Assembly: GCA_022414725.1 (NCBI GenBank)
Contig: CM039464.1
Coordinates: 38,525,420-38,589,419 of the forward strand
Reading direction: 5' to 3'
DNA: 64,000 nucleotides
Source of the DNA: Microglena sp. YARC
Taxonomy: Eukaryota; Chlorophyta; Chlorophyceae; Chlamydomonadales; Chlamydomonadaceae
Position 1 is the first letter of the stretch. Every line of letters starts with the position of its first letter. The position numbers and the translations under genes are program-made. Below are positions 47,201 through 57,058 of this stretch, piece after piece. Below the pieces are notes generated by a model that was not told where the DNA came from, made no database searches, and saw only the letters and a list, made by a program, of their open reading frames with translations.

Positions 47201-50200
47201 CACTCAATTTAGTTAGCTTGCACTCATAGGTACCGGATTGTTGTCATTTTTCATGGTGTGTGGTCATGGACATACTCGTGTTGTGGTCATGGACGTGTGA
47301 ATGCAGAGAAGCAGGCACTAATTTGTTTAGCTTGCACCATAGGGTACTGGAATTGTTGGATGTGTGCATGCATGATAGGGTAACGTCTATACTTCCAGAT
47401 GCAAGAGCAACCACTCTGAAATGTCTCTCTAAAGAGAGTACCGGATATTGTTGCCATGCTCCTGTGCTCATGGCATGGTGTGAATGGCATGCAGAGAAAG
47501 GCACAATTTGTTCAAACCTGTTTCCATGGTTGTGGTCAACCAATGATGTGTTTGTGTCTGCAGATATCGCATTTACCCTGAGCATTTAGTTAGCTTGCAC
47601 TAAATAGGGACCGGATTGTTCCATTGTTGTGGTCACATGGAGGTGCGTTGTGGTCATGGAGGTGGTGATAGGATGCAGAGAAGAGGCACTATAGTGCTTG
47701 CACTCATTAGGGTATTCCGGATTGTTGCCATGGTTTGCATCTCGGAATGGCCATAGGTTGTGTCATCACATCCGGGTGGTGATGACAAGATGGCAGAGCA
47801 AGAGGCACGTATTTAAAGTTAGCTTTGCACTCATAGGGTACCGGATTGTTGTCCGTCATGAATGTAGTTTGCGGTCCATGGGTGTGTGATGGATGCAGAG
47901 AAAAAGGCGTTTTGGAGCTTGCACTCACACGGTTTTTGTCATTGTACAAATTGCCATTACACTGTAATGTTATCCTACCCTCAACGCATATCCATTCCTG
48001 ATCATCGAAAACACCGCAACCATCCCTGGCCACAAACCCTGGCCGCAAAAAAAACATTCACCCTGACCTTACCGTAGTGCTTCAGGCAAAACAATAAAAT
48101 ATCACGATTGGAAGTGGTGTTTACTTCATGCAATCATTCCAGATTGATGAAGGGCATCATTATACATAACTGTCATACACTGCCAATGTCAACAATCCTG
48201 CCATCATCGCACTGTGACAAGAAGGGCTAAAAAATGTAAAGCTGCTCTCACCCTGCCCTCACCCTGCCCTCTCCCTGCCCTCTCCGTGCTGCTATATGCA
48301 TCCATTATACATCATCCAGAGCATCATTATACACACTGTCATTACACTGTATTGTCAACATCCTACCATCATCGCACTGTGACAAGAAGGGCTAAAGAAT
48401 ATAAAGCTGCCCTCGCCCTGCCCTCACCCTGCCTCTCCCTGCTCGCCGTCTGCTAATGCATCCCGTTGTGCACTATGAAGAGCATCATTATACACACTGT
48501 CATAACACTGCCATGTCAACATCCTACCATCATCGCACTGTGACAAGAAAGGGATAAAAAATATAAAGCTGCTCTCTCCCTGCCCTCACCCTGCCCTCTC
48601 CCTGCCCTCGCCGTGCTGCTATATGCATCCGTTATGCACTAAGAAGAGCATCATTATACACACTGTCATAACACTGCCATGTCAACATCCTACCATCATC
48701 GCACTGTGACAAGAAAGGGATAAAAAATATAAAGCTGCTCTCTCCCTTCCCTCACCGTGCCCTCTCCCTGCCCTCACCGTGCCCTCTCCCTGCCCTCGCC
48801 GTGCTGCTAAATGCATCCATTATACACCATGAAGGGCATCATTATACACACTGTCATTACACTGCCATGTCAACATCCTACCATCATCGCACTGCAACAC
48901 ACATCCACTTATGAACATCAGAAACACCACCACCACCCCTGGCCCCAAACCTGGCTGCAAAAATAAAAACTATTTTTATCACCCTATTTTCATCACCCTA
49001 CTTTCATCACCCACATTTTTACCAAACTGCAGATCATCAAGGGTATCATGAGGCAGCTTCTGCTGGGCCTTAGCCGATTGCACAACATGGGCATCGTCCA
49101 CAGGGACATCAAACCTGAGAACTTGCTGATCACTGTGGAAGGAAGGTGAGAGGGGGGCTTGGTGTTGAGTGTTTGTTTTTTGGGGGGGGGGGGGGTAGTG
49201 GGTGGGTGGGTGCATCAAACCTGAGAACAAGCTGACCACTGAAAAGGAAGGATAGAGGGCAGGGGGTGTGGTTGACTGTTGAGTGTTAAAGGGATTGGGG
49301 GGGGGGGGGGCGGTAGGCGGTGGTGTGATGGTGTGTGTGGGGGGGGGGGTGATGACATCAAACCTGAGAACTTGCTGATCACTGTGGAAGGGATGGTGAG
49401 AGGGTGGGCTTGTGGCTGAGTGTTGATGGGATGGTGTGTGTAGGTGTGGTGTGGGAATAAAACCTGAGAACAAGCTGACCACTGAAAGGGAAGGTTAGAG
49501 GGCGAGGGTGTGTGGTTGACTGTTGAGTGTTAACAGGGATTAAAGAGGGGGGGGGGGGCGGGGATGGTGAATGACATCAAACCTGAGAACTTGCTGATCA
49601 CTGTGGAAGGGAATGTGAGAGGGTGGCTTGTTGACTGAGTGTTGATGGGATTGGGGGGGGGGGGGGTAGGTGGTGGTGTGTGGTGCATGTGGTGGTGTGG
49701 GGGGGGTATGATGACATCAAACCTGAGAACGTACTCATCACAGTCGGAGGGAAGGCAAGAAGTGTAGTGCTATATGAGTGAGTGTAGTGCTAGTGTAGTG
49801 CTGTATGGCTGAGTGAATCCTAAACACACCAGATCAAAAGCATTGATCAGGGAGCTGTCATAAACATGTGTGCCAATAATATTATAACCAAAACCCTACC
49901 GCCATCAACCCTAGATTCTCCAGGTCAAGATCATTGATCTAATACCCCTCTTCAGCATGTTACCAACACCAATCCAACCCATACCAACCCATACCAGCCC
50001 AATCCAACCCATACCCAATACCAGCCCAACCCAACCCATACCAACCCATACCAGCATGTTACCAACACCAATCCAACCCATACCCTATCGCCGTCAACCC
50101 TAGATTCTCCATATCAAGATCATTTATCTAAAAGCTGCTGTGGACATGTGTACCGGCATTAGTTTCAACCCAACACTTATCGTGTTGAACCCTAAACCCT

Positions 50201-53200
50201 CCAGATCAAGACCATTGTCGACATGTGTACCGGCATTAAGTTCAACCCAACACTTTTCGCCATGAACCTTAAACCCTAAACCCTAAACCCTCCAGATCAA
50301 GATCATCGATCTAGGAGTCGCCGTTAACTTGTATCGGCATTGATTTCAACCCAACACTTATCGCCTTGAACCCTAAACCCTCTAGATCAAGATAATTGAT
50401 ATAGGAGCCACCGTGGATATGTGCACTGACATTCATTTCAACCCAAACCCTATCGCCTTGAACCCTTAACCACAAACCCTCCAGATCAACATCATCGATC
50501 TGTAAGATGCCAATCAACTTGTACCAACACTGATTTCAACCTATCACTTATCGCCTTGAACCCTAAACCCTTCAGATCAAGATTATCGATCTTGGAGCTG
50601 CCGTCGACATGTGTACCGGCATTAATTTCAACCCGGAGGCTGGCATCCTTGATAGGCGGTACAGCCCCCCTGAGCAGCTGGTGATGCCCCGTTGTGAGTA
50701 ATTTGGATGTACATAAATTATAGCCCCATTCCAGCCCATTATCAGAAAAAAACGATCGGCCTGCCTGAATAATTGGAGGCCTGGGCTAGGCCTGGGTTAC
50801 TCCATTTTATGTGTTATTTAGCGGTGCTGCACCCCTGAGCAGCAGGTGATGCCCCTTTGTGAGTCATTTGCATTATTACACCGCTTTTTTTGATTAAATT
50901 GGGCCTATATTTGGTCTGTCTTTGTTTTGTCGTTCTTATTTTGGGCATCCTGGATCAAAGGTACAGCCCCCCTGAGTAGCTGGTGATGCCCCGTTGTGAG
51001 TAATTGGCATGATTACACCGCTTATTTTGATTAACTATGGCCTTTTTGAAAATCTGATTTGGGGCATTCTGGATCGGCAGCGCAGCCCCCCTTAGCAGCT
51101 TGTGATACCCCGTGTGAGATATGTGTATGTTAATGTGCTATTGTCAGGTACAGCCCCCTTGAGTAGCTTGTGATGCCTCGTTGTGAGTAATAGGCTAGGT
51201 TATGCCGTTTAATTTGGTTCATTTTGGGCCTATCTTGGGTCTGTCTTCGATATTTTATTCTTATATTTCGCATTCTGGATCGTCGTTGCAGCTGGTGTTG
51301 CCCCGTTGTGAGTAATTTGCATTCTGGATCGTCGTTGCAGCTGGTGTTGCCCCGTTGTGAGTAATTTGCATTCTGGATCGTCGTTGCAGCTGGTGTTGCC
51401 CCGTTGTGAGTAATTTGCATTCTGGATCGTCGTTGCAGCTGGTGTTGCCCCGTTGTGAGTAATTTGCATTCTGGATCGTCGTTGCAGCTGGTGTTGCCCC
51501 GTTGTGAGTAATTTGTATGGCTTCGCCGTTGATTTTACTTTATTTTTGCCTATTTTTGTATTTTTAATCTTATTTCGGGCATCCTGAATCGGCAGCGCAG
51601 AGTAGCTGGTGATGCCTCATTGTGAGTTATTGGCATGATTACACCGGTGATTTTGATCTATTGGGCCCATCTTTGGTCTGTCTTTTTATTTTTGTTCTCT
51701 TTTTGGGCAACCTGGATCGGCGGTACATCCCCCCTGAGCAGCTGGTGACACCAGGTTGTGAGTTATTGGCATGGTTACGCTGTTTATTTTGATTTATTTG
51801 GGGCCTATCTTTGGTCTGTCTTGGTTATTATGTTCTCATTTGAGGCATCCTGGATCGGCGGTGCAGCCCCCCTGAGCAGCTGGTGATGCCCGGTTGTGAG
51901 TATTTGTATGTTGGTGTGCTGTTGTGCGGTACATCCCCCCCTGAGCAGCTGTCGATACCAAATTGTGAGTTATTGGCCTGATTACACCGGTGATTTTGAT
52001 TTATTGGGGCCTATCTTCGGTCTGTCTTTGTTATTTTCTTCTTATTTTGGGCAAACTGGATCATCGGTGCAGCCCCCCTGAGGAGCTGGTGATACCGCGT
52101 TGTGATTTATTTGTATGTTAATGTTCTACACCTACCCATACTACATCTACCCACCCACACTACACACACAAGCTGCTCGTTGAATGCACAAACCAAATGA
52201 TTCCCCCCCCCCCCCCCCAACACCCCCCCAACACCCCCCCCAACACCCACACACACACCCACACACACACGAATGATCCCTCCCCCCCCCCCCCACACAC
52301 ACACACACCACCACCACACACACACACACACACACGCTGTGCAGACTTCCCCAAGATATCAATACCAGCAGGGCAAGCAGCGCTGTCCCCCCTCGCTTGG
52401 GCGTGGGCAGACCCGACCTGTTCGACTCTTATTCAGTCGGGGTCGTCTTCATGCAAATGATGGTCCCCAAACTGCGCACCAAAAAGGGGGCCTTGTCATT
52501 CAACATGGATCTGCTGACCTGCTACCATGACCTGGACTAGTGAGTGTGGGTGGGTGGGTGGTACTGGCCGGTGGCGGTGTGGTGAAGAGGGGGGGGGGGG
52601 GGGGGGGGCTGTTTGTCTATCACCTTTGTTTCGCTGCAGGGAAGAAACTGCACACCAAAAAGGGGGCTTTGTCATTCAACATGGATCTGCTGACCTGCTA
52701 CCATGATCTGGACTAGTGAGTGTGCTCGGTGTAGTGGTGGGGGCGTGTGTGTGTGGTGGTGGGGAGGGATGGGGATGAGGGGAGCTGTTCAACTGTCGCG
52801 TTAGTTTTGCTGCAGTGTACAAATTGTGCACCAAAAAGGGGGCTTTGTCATTCAACATAGATCTGCTGACCTGCTACCATGATCTGGACTAGTGAGTGTG
52901 CTCGGTGTAGTGTTGGGGCGTGTGTGTGTGTGTGGTGGTGGGGGAGGAATGGGGTGGGGGGGAGCTGTTCAACTGTCGCGTTAGTTTTGCTGCAGTGTAC
53001 AAATTGTGCACCAAAAAGGGGCTTTGTCATTCAACCTGGATCTGCTCACCTGCTACCATGACCTGGACTAGTGAGTGTGCTCGTGTTAGTGGTGGGGGCG
53101 TGTGTGTGGTTGGGGTGGGGGGTGGGGGGGGGGGGGCATTTGTTTTCGCTGCAGTGAACAAAGTGAGGACCAAAAAGTTTGCCTTGTCATTCAACCTGGA

Positions 53201-55685
53201 TCTGCTCACCTGCTACCATGATCTGGATTTTGTATTAATTATTTATTATTATTATTATATTATTATTATTAATTTGCGCATCAATTCCTGCTCCTATGCT
53301 TTATGCCCATGAAGGTGGCTTTAGAGCTTGATTTTTTAGTATTATTATGATTATGATTATTATTTGCACATGACACCCTACTTCTATGCTTTATGCCCCT
53401 GCAGCTTGCTTTAGAGCTATATCTTTTGTATGAGTACTATTATTATTTATTTGCATTATTATTATTATTATTATTATTATCGGGAGGGTGACATACAAAA
53501 AATATCTGGTACCCCCCAGAAAAGTTGGAAGGGTCAAAAAAGGGGGGGGGGGGTACCCCACCCCACCAAATTTAGATAACACCTAGCCTATGTTGTGGCA
53601 AATCATCTCCTTTAGTACCCTGCATTTTCAAAACCCCAGGGAATGTTGTGGATTGTTTTTTAACACGATCTGACCACGATTACAAATTAATACAATATGC
53701 ACCCTAGATAACTCAATATTTTAGCTTCCTTATAGTTCCTTGCTTTCCTTTAACATCGTTTATAACTGACTTGCCTAATATTGGCCTAAAACCTGCATGG
53801 GCTTGCTACACGAAACCCACCAAAAGGTCTAAATGTAACGCCCACCTGCGCCCACCATGATTATGTCAGCTTCGAGGTGCACTAGCATGCTTTAGTTTGG
53901 GCTGAATAGCCAGCCAGGGGAGCTGCCTACAAGCTGCTGCCTGTGGCCTGAAATAGGCCAAGAAACCCTTTGTAGTAGCACTCCAAGGCACCTCGGTAAC
54001 ACAATGGGCCTCGGTAGGACAGTGGAGCTGGTAGGGGTTATTCTCACAGAATGGCTGAGGCCACTCCATAGGCCTCCAACCTTGGCAGATAGTTTGTTGG
54101 GGCTCAGCACTTGCAGTTGCATCATCTCCATCAAGTGACTGTGGCTGCTGTGGCTGTGCTGGTTTGACTCCAAAGAAGTTGCAGATTTTCTGCTGTCCAG
54201 AAAGGGTTTCAGGGCTTTGTACACAAAGCAAGATGCTCTGTGCGTCTCAAAATCATCAGCAGCTGCCCAGACCTTCCCACACTGACATGGAGGGATTTTC
54301 GCCTGAGTACCCTTGCAGAACTTCTTGTGCTGCTCGAACTGTTGCGACCCCGCGAAATCAGCACCCAAAGAGGACATGTGCATCCGTCATCGTCGTCAGA
54401 CAGCAGGCGACTATCGCTCAGGTCGACATGCTGCCTCTTGGATGGACTTTCGTCGTGAATAGACTCCTCGATGGTCCCACTTTGCAGTGCTAATTGATAC
54501 ATCCATGCCAAACCCAGACCAGGATAAGCAGCAGATCACCGGTACAGCAACGTTTCGAACTCGAACGCGAATTCGAGCTTGAATTACATAGCAGGTGTCT
54601 GGAAAGTATGGAATTAGAACGTTTGCATTGAGACGAAGTCGTTGCACTTCTCCAGAGATGAAACGGAGCAGTCAGAAAAAAGTTAGGGGGGGGGGGGGGG
54701 GGGGGGGGGGGTACCTCCCTAGAAGGTGCCCAGAATATCGCCGGACCCGGGGGTATCGATAGATCACGCGATCCCCTAATAGAAACCACTGCCCGATACC
54801 CCAACATGGGCCGTGCCGGACTTTCTATGGCTCCTGGCATCCTCCTGTTATTACTATTTTTTTTTTTATTTTTTTTACGCAAATGCACACATGCATGTTG
54901 GTGGGTGTCCATGCAGGTGGGTGCCATGTAATTGTGGGGAGGCTACCTGCTCCCCAAACAGTGAGTGTGACTGCTTTTGTAAGCACACCATGTCAGCGCG
55001 CGCGAAATATAACTCTGGACCATCTCCTTTGAATAGGGGGAGGCTGTAGTCTGAACTTGACCAGATTGTGGGAACAACTTCTTAACAATGACCTCAAGGG
55101 ATTCTGAGAGTCTGAGGCTTATAGTTGAGGTCTAACAACATCTACAGATGTTTTAGTTTTTAATCTGATTTTTCAGGTTGTTTTTGAAAAAAAGCCATTT
55201 TCAAATTCAAATTCAAACATGTGGATGTACTACTGTAGCTTACTTGATGATTCATATGTGTTCTACTACTCTTGAAGTTGATGCTGTAAAACATTCCATG
55301 CGATTTGAGAAATATATGATCCTTTGATTCCACTTTTCCCTAAACTGATTTTTTGTATTACCGGTAATACACAGCAAAATATTATTATAATTTGCACATC
55401 AACTCCTGTTCCTATGATTTATGCCCATGCAGTTGGCTTTAGAGCTTTATTTTGTAATATTGTTTATTATTGTTATTATTTATTTTGTATTATTACTATT
55501 ATTTTTTTGTATTGTTATTTTTATTATGATTTGTATTTTTTATTAGTATTATTATTAGTATTATTATTATAATAATTACTTTGATTTGCAAATCAACTCC
55601 TGCTCCTATGCTTTATTCCCATGCAGCTGGATTTATTTTGTTAAACTGTTTATTTATTTATTTTGTATTATTATTATTATTATTA

Positions 55686-55735
<50 letters not shown>

Positions 55736-55944
55736 TGCACACCAACTCCTGCTCCTATGCTTTATGCCCATGCAGCTGGCGAGTCAGTAAAGGCGCCGAC
55801 AACGACTTCACTTTGTTGGACCGCAACAATGAGGCTGGATGGGACCTGGCCAAGCAGCTAATGAAGGAACGGAATGTTTTCAACAGAGGTCGGCTGTCAG
55901 TGACTGGAGCATTACTGCATCGCTTCTTCTTGCCAGAATTTTAG
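32105..55944 (+). CDS. STN8/STN7-like thylakoid serine/threonine protein kinase, 8 exons placed
   Basis: Predicted chloroplast kinase of the STN7/STN8 family, which phosphorylates photosystem II core or light-harvesting proteins in thylakoids. Exons: 32105-32299 (donor uncertain), 34595-34775, 38128-38225, 38972-39192, 40688-about 40723, 49033-49145, 50576-50693, 52345-52539, 55776-55944. Seen in order: a transit-peptide-like N-terminus, a short hydrophobic segment, P-loop [19 protein letters not shown] (ATP lysine), [36 protein letters not shown] (DLG in place of DFG), YSPPEQ, and a C-lobe ending [16 protein letters not shown] then TAG. About 440 residues are recovered, against roughly 495-560 recalled for the plant relatives. 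The piece between FPY and IIKGIMRQ is missing, probably in or near the gap. Three single-base frame breaks (34654, 49145, 52408) may be assembly errors or decay. The C-lobe looks closer to STN8, the WKYES stretch closer to STN7. Confidence 0.78.
32380..33060. other. Intron stretch, no exon supported
   Basis: Unique-looking DNA. A possible acceptor CCCTACAG at about 32938 precedes a short open frame ([19 protein letters not shown]), but nothing supports it. Confidence 0.35.
33065..34590 (+). repeat. C-rich array with acceptor-side copies of the P-loop exon
   Basis: CCAACCCTCC units and C runs. CCCCTCAGGGCGTCTGCTAC plus TTGTTATTGACCAAGCCCAA at about 33409, with weaker copies at 33601 and 33840, repeat the acceptor and start of the exon at 34595. 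Confidence 0.85.
34595..34775 (+). CDS. STN-like kinase, exon with membrane segment and P-loop
   Basis: Acceptor CCCCTCAG, donor [28 protein letters not shown] matches the end of the single membrane helix and the following KPG-like segment of STN kinases. After one extra A near 34654 the frame continues [20 protein letters not shown] and [15 protein letters not shown], the nucleotide-binding loop. Without removal of that base a TAA at 34652-34654 ends the frame. Confidence 0.75.
34825..35085 (+). repeat. Donor-side copies of the P-loop exon
   Basis: Two copies (about 34826-34937 and 34970-35080) of the exon's 3' two thirds. The first has a TGA in place of the Arg codon, the second lost the donor frame. 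Both still read GNFGTAFEG or GKFGTAFGG. Confidence 0.93.
35270..37690 (+). repeat. Acceptor-side copies of the lysine exon
   Basis: About twelve copies of (GG)CAGGCAGGGGAGGGGACACA plus GTTAGTGAAGGCTAGGTTGA occur, with units of about 130-190 bp containing CCCACCAACTCACCCAACC. Two MITEs interrupt the array. Confidence 0.93.
36901..37138 (-). mobile_element. hAT-like MITE, CAGGGATTTTTATTTC family, copy 1
   Basis: Starts CAGGGATTTTTATTTCCGC, ends AAAAAAAATCACTG. Exact 8-bp duplication CAACATAA (36893-36900, 37139-37146). Inside is TATAGCGAT...ATTATCGC and repeated AAAAAGCT. Confidence 0.9.
37692..37936 (+). mobile_element. hAT-like MITE, CAGGGATTTTTATTTC family, copy 2
   Basis: Inverted copy of the previous element, 553 bp further on. 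Starts CAGTGATTTTGTTTTC, ends GAAATAAAAATCCCTG. Flanks GCAGGGGG and GCGGGGGG (7/8). Confidence 0.88.
38128..38225 (+). CDS. STN-like kinase, exon with ATP-binding lysine
   Basis: Acceptor GATGGCAG, donor ATGAG|GTGAGC. It encodes [16 protein letters not shown], then [15 protein letters not shown]. The VMKK lysine is in the position of the kinase VAIK lysine. Phase 0 in, phase 2 out. About twelve degraded copies of the 5' part lie upstream. Confidence 0.78.
38230..38910 (+). repeat. TG-rich repeat (GTTGATCTGCATTGCAGTTGTGTACG)
   Basis: About ten units of 54-60 bp occur between two kinase exons. The unit may descend from the donor region of the exon ending at 38225, since the first copies read GATGAGGTG(A/T)GCTG(C/T)GTGTATGTTG. 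Confidence 0.85.
38972..39192 (+). CDS. STN-like kinase, exon with hinge region
   Basis: Acceptor TATGTAG, donor GGAG|GTGGGT. It encodes [20 protein letters not shown], later [15 protein letters not shown], and [14 protein letters not shown], the hinge. CAE(F/Y)LG and WL(I/V)W are recalled STN-family signatures. Phase 2 in, phase 1 out. Confidence 0.85.
39255..40160 (+). repeat. Donor-side copies of the hinge exon
   Basis: Seven copies (about 39277, 39414, 39538, 39676, 39819, 39979, 40104) of ACACCGAAAGATCTCAATGG plus TATGAAAGCGATTCTACTCT and AGGAGGTGGGTAGGGAGGAG, the exon end and donor. A short one lies at 40502. Confidence 0.95.
40340..40690 (+). repeat. Acceptor-side copy of the short kinase exon
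   Basis: GACTCATTGTC..TTATTTTTGTGTAGATGCA is present at 40320-40350 and again at 40651-40692. The first carries an indel in the exon part. Confidence 0.8.
40688..40723 (+). CDS. STN-like kinase, candidate short exon after the hinge
   Basis: Acceptor TTTGTGTAG in the correct phase. It reads [11 protein letters not shown](Y), comparable to the segment ending EFPY/SFPS after the hinge in STN kinases (recalled). An in-frame TGA follows 15 nt later, so the exon either ends near GTACTG or is damaged. A copy with one indel lies at 40348. The end is not resolved. Confidence 0.45.
40745..47930 (+). repeat. Noisy tandem array of about 85-100 bp units
   Basis: The unit reads GATGCAGAGAAGAGGCACTA, TTTAGTTAGCTTGCACTCAT, AGGGTACCGGATTGTTGCCA and TGGTTGTGGTCATGGAGGTG. 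Tens of copies occur on both sides of the gap, with many single-base indels. The first unit begins at the end of the candidate exon at 40688, so it may be a donor-side edge array too. Confidence 0.9.
41921..42920. other. Assembly gap of exactly 1000 N
   Basis: Exactly 1000 Ns lie inside the tandem array of the kinase intron. The round number suggests a placeholder, not a measured length. Reading frames across it are meaningless. Confidence 0.99.
48130..48900 (+). repeat. Tandem repeat of about 180 bp
   Basis: Four copies of CATCATCGCACTGTGACAAG plus AAAGCTGC and CCCTGCCCTC(A/T)CCCTGCCC occur before the catalytic-loop exon. Confidence 0.9.
49033..49145 (+). CDS. STN-like kinase, catalytic loop exon
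   Basis: Acceptor AAACTGCAG, donor [31 protein letters not shown], then [25 protein letters not shown] is the catalytic loop of an active kinase. The exon ends in phase 2 whereas the next exon needs phase 0. The downstream copies of this edge at about 49380 and 49606 have one more base and would be in phase, so a one-base loss here is likely. Confidence 0.9.
49200..49770 (+). repeat. Donor-side copies of the catalytic-loop exon
   Basis: Five copies (about 49213, 49351, 49458, 49575, 49714) of GACATCAAACCTGAGAACTT plus GCTGATCACTGTGGAAGG occur. The HRD part is not included. Confidence 0.93.
49825..50570 (+). repeat. Acceptor-side copies of the DLG exon
   Basis: Seven copies (about 49829, 49921, 50107, 50195, 50293, 50388, 50482) of CCCTCCAGATCAAGATCATC plus GATCTAGGAGC and GACATGTGTACCGGCATT occur, period about 92 bp, each with ACCCTAAACCCTCCAG ahead. 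Confidence 0.95.
50576..50693 (+). CDS. STN-like kinase, DLG and activation-segment exon
   Basis: Acceptor CCCTTCAG, donor CGTT|GTGAGT. It encodes [20 protein letters not shown] and [18 protein letters not shown] replaces the usual DFG, and PPE replaces APE, both seen in STN7/STN8 relatives. The 5' half is copied seven times upstream and the 3' half about fifteen times downstream. Confidence 0.9.
50815..52130 (+). repeat. Donor-side copies of the DLG exon
   Basis: About fifteen copies of GGTACAGCCCCCCTGAGCAG plus CTGGTGATGCCCCGTTGTGAG occur, with units of 49 to 140 bp. Five in a row at 51270-51512 have a strict 49-bp period and lack the PPE part. Confidence 0.95.
52345..52539 (+). CDS. STN-like kinase, C-lobe exon
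   Basis: Acceptor GCTGTGCAG, donor GACTA|GTGAGT. It encodes [19 protein letters not shown], then, after a one-base frame break near 52408, [20 protein letters not shown] and [17 protein letters not shown] and PD(L/R)FD.YS are family hallmarks (recalled). With one base restored the phases agree with both neighbours. Confidence 0.85.
52630..53230 (+). repeat. Donor-side copies of the C-lobe exon
   Basis: Four copies (about 52645, 52827, 53006, 53166) of CACCAAAAAGGGGGCTTTGT through CTGGACTAGTGAGTGTGCTC occur. They carry the last 80 nt of the exon and its donor. The last one has lost the donor. Confidence 0.95.
53265..53480 (+). repeat. Acceptor-side copies of the last kinase exon, first group
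   Basis: TTTGCGCATCAATTCCTGCT plus CCTATGCTTTATGCCCATG(A/C)A occurs at 53273 and 53365. ATT repeats surround them. Confidence 0.85.
53866..54511 (-). pseudogene. Antisense zinc-finger-like ORF remnant inside the kinase intron
   Basis: Between the last two kinase exons, on the opposite strand, three overlapping frames give protein-like sequence. One has FEQHKKFC and [20 protein letters not shown] (positions 54383-53892), a Cys/His pattern that could bind zinc. The next frame has [19 protein letters not shown] and later [17 protein letters not shown] (54231-53866). The frame must change at least once, so this is either a spliced gene or a decayed one. It may come from a transposable element. 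I do not recognise the family. Confidence 0.35.
54490..55380. other. Intron stretch, no exon seen
   Basis: A G run at about 54686-54711 and T runs. The rest is unique-looking. No supported coding sequence. Confidence 0.5.
55385..55775 (+). repeat. Acceptor-side copies of the last kinase exon, second group
   Basis: TTTGCACATCAACTCCTG(T/C)TCCTATG through CCCATGCAG(T/C)TGG at 55390 and 55586, then the real one at 55736. An ATT microsatellite (55660-55735) separates them. Confidence 0.9.
55776..55944 (+). CDS. STN-like kinase, last exon
   Basis: Acceptor CCCATGCAG completes the split Tyr codon. It encodes [20 protein letters not shown], then [13 protein letters not shown] and [19 protein letters not shown], with TAG at 55942-55944. 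This is the end of the kinase C-lobe. The protein stops right after it, as STN8 nearly does. Confidence 0.88.
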
Positions 55945-57058
55945 GAGGAGCAGAGGGGGCTGGATGGGACTGTGCCAAGCAGCTCATGGAGGAAAGGAAT
56001 GGTTTCAATAGAGGTCCGCTGTCTGTGACTGGAGCATCACTGCATCTCTTCTTCTTGCCAGAATTCTAGGTAGAGCAGAGCAGTTGCGCTTTGCTACGTG
56101 TCTAATATGAGGCTGCTTTCAGGCTGTACACAAAAGGTCAGCTGTCTGTGACAGGAGCATCGCTGCGTCAGTTTTTCTTGCCAGAATTCTTGCAAGATTT
56201 GAGGGGGCTGGAGGGAGCTTGTCAGGTTTATGTTGAAAGGAAGACATGTGATCAACTGAGGTCAAGTTGATGCATCGCTTCTTCTTGCCAGAATTCTGAG
56301 AAGAGCAGTGGAGGCCGGATGGGACCATGCCAAGTAGCCCACGGAGGAAAGGAATGTTTTCAACAGAGGACAGCTGTCAGTGATTACTGCATCTCTTTTT
56401 CTTACCAGATTTTTAGGGGGCTGGAGGGAGCTTGTCAGGTTTATGTTGAGAGGAAGACATGCAGTAAAACCTAGGTCGAGTTGCTGTATCGCTCCTCTTG
56501 CCAGAATTCTAGGAGGAGGAGGGGGGCCCTGCCAAGCAGCTAATAAATAAGATGGGACTGTGCCAAGCAGCTAATGGAGAAAAGGAGCCTCAGATAGAAT
56601 TATAGGAAGAGCCGGGGGGGCTGGGTAAGGTCTGGCCAAGCAGCTCATGGAGGAAATGAACGTTTTCAAGAGAGGTCGGTGTCAGTGACTGGAGCATTAC
56701 TGCATCGCTTCTTCTTGCCGGAATTTTAGGAGGAGCAGAGGGGGCTGGAGGGACAGTGCCAGGTTCATGTTGAAGGGAAAGCATGCCATCAACCTAGTTC
56801 GTGTTGCTGTATCGCTTCCTATTGCCAGAATTCTGGACAGATCAGAGCAGTTGCGCTTTGCTACGTGTCTAATGTGAGGCTGCTTGCAGACTCTACACAG
56901 AAGGTTGGCTATCTGTGACCGGCGCATCGCTTCATCGGTTTGTCTTGCCGGAATTATAAGCAAAGCAGTTATGTTTTGCTATCTGTCTAATGTGAGGCTG
57001 CTTGCAGACTCAACACAGAAGGTTGGCTATCTGTGACCGGCGCATCGCTACATCAGTT

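Noticed and set aside
50270..50290. CCCTAAA repeats as a telomere remnant
   Set aside because: Two to three units only, part of the acceptor-side copies of the DLG exon.
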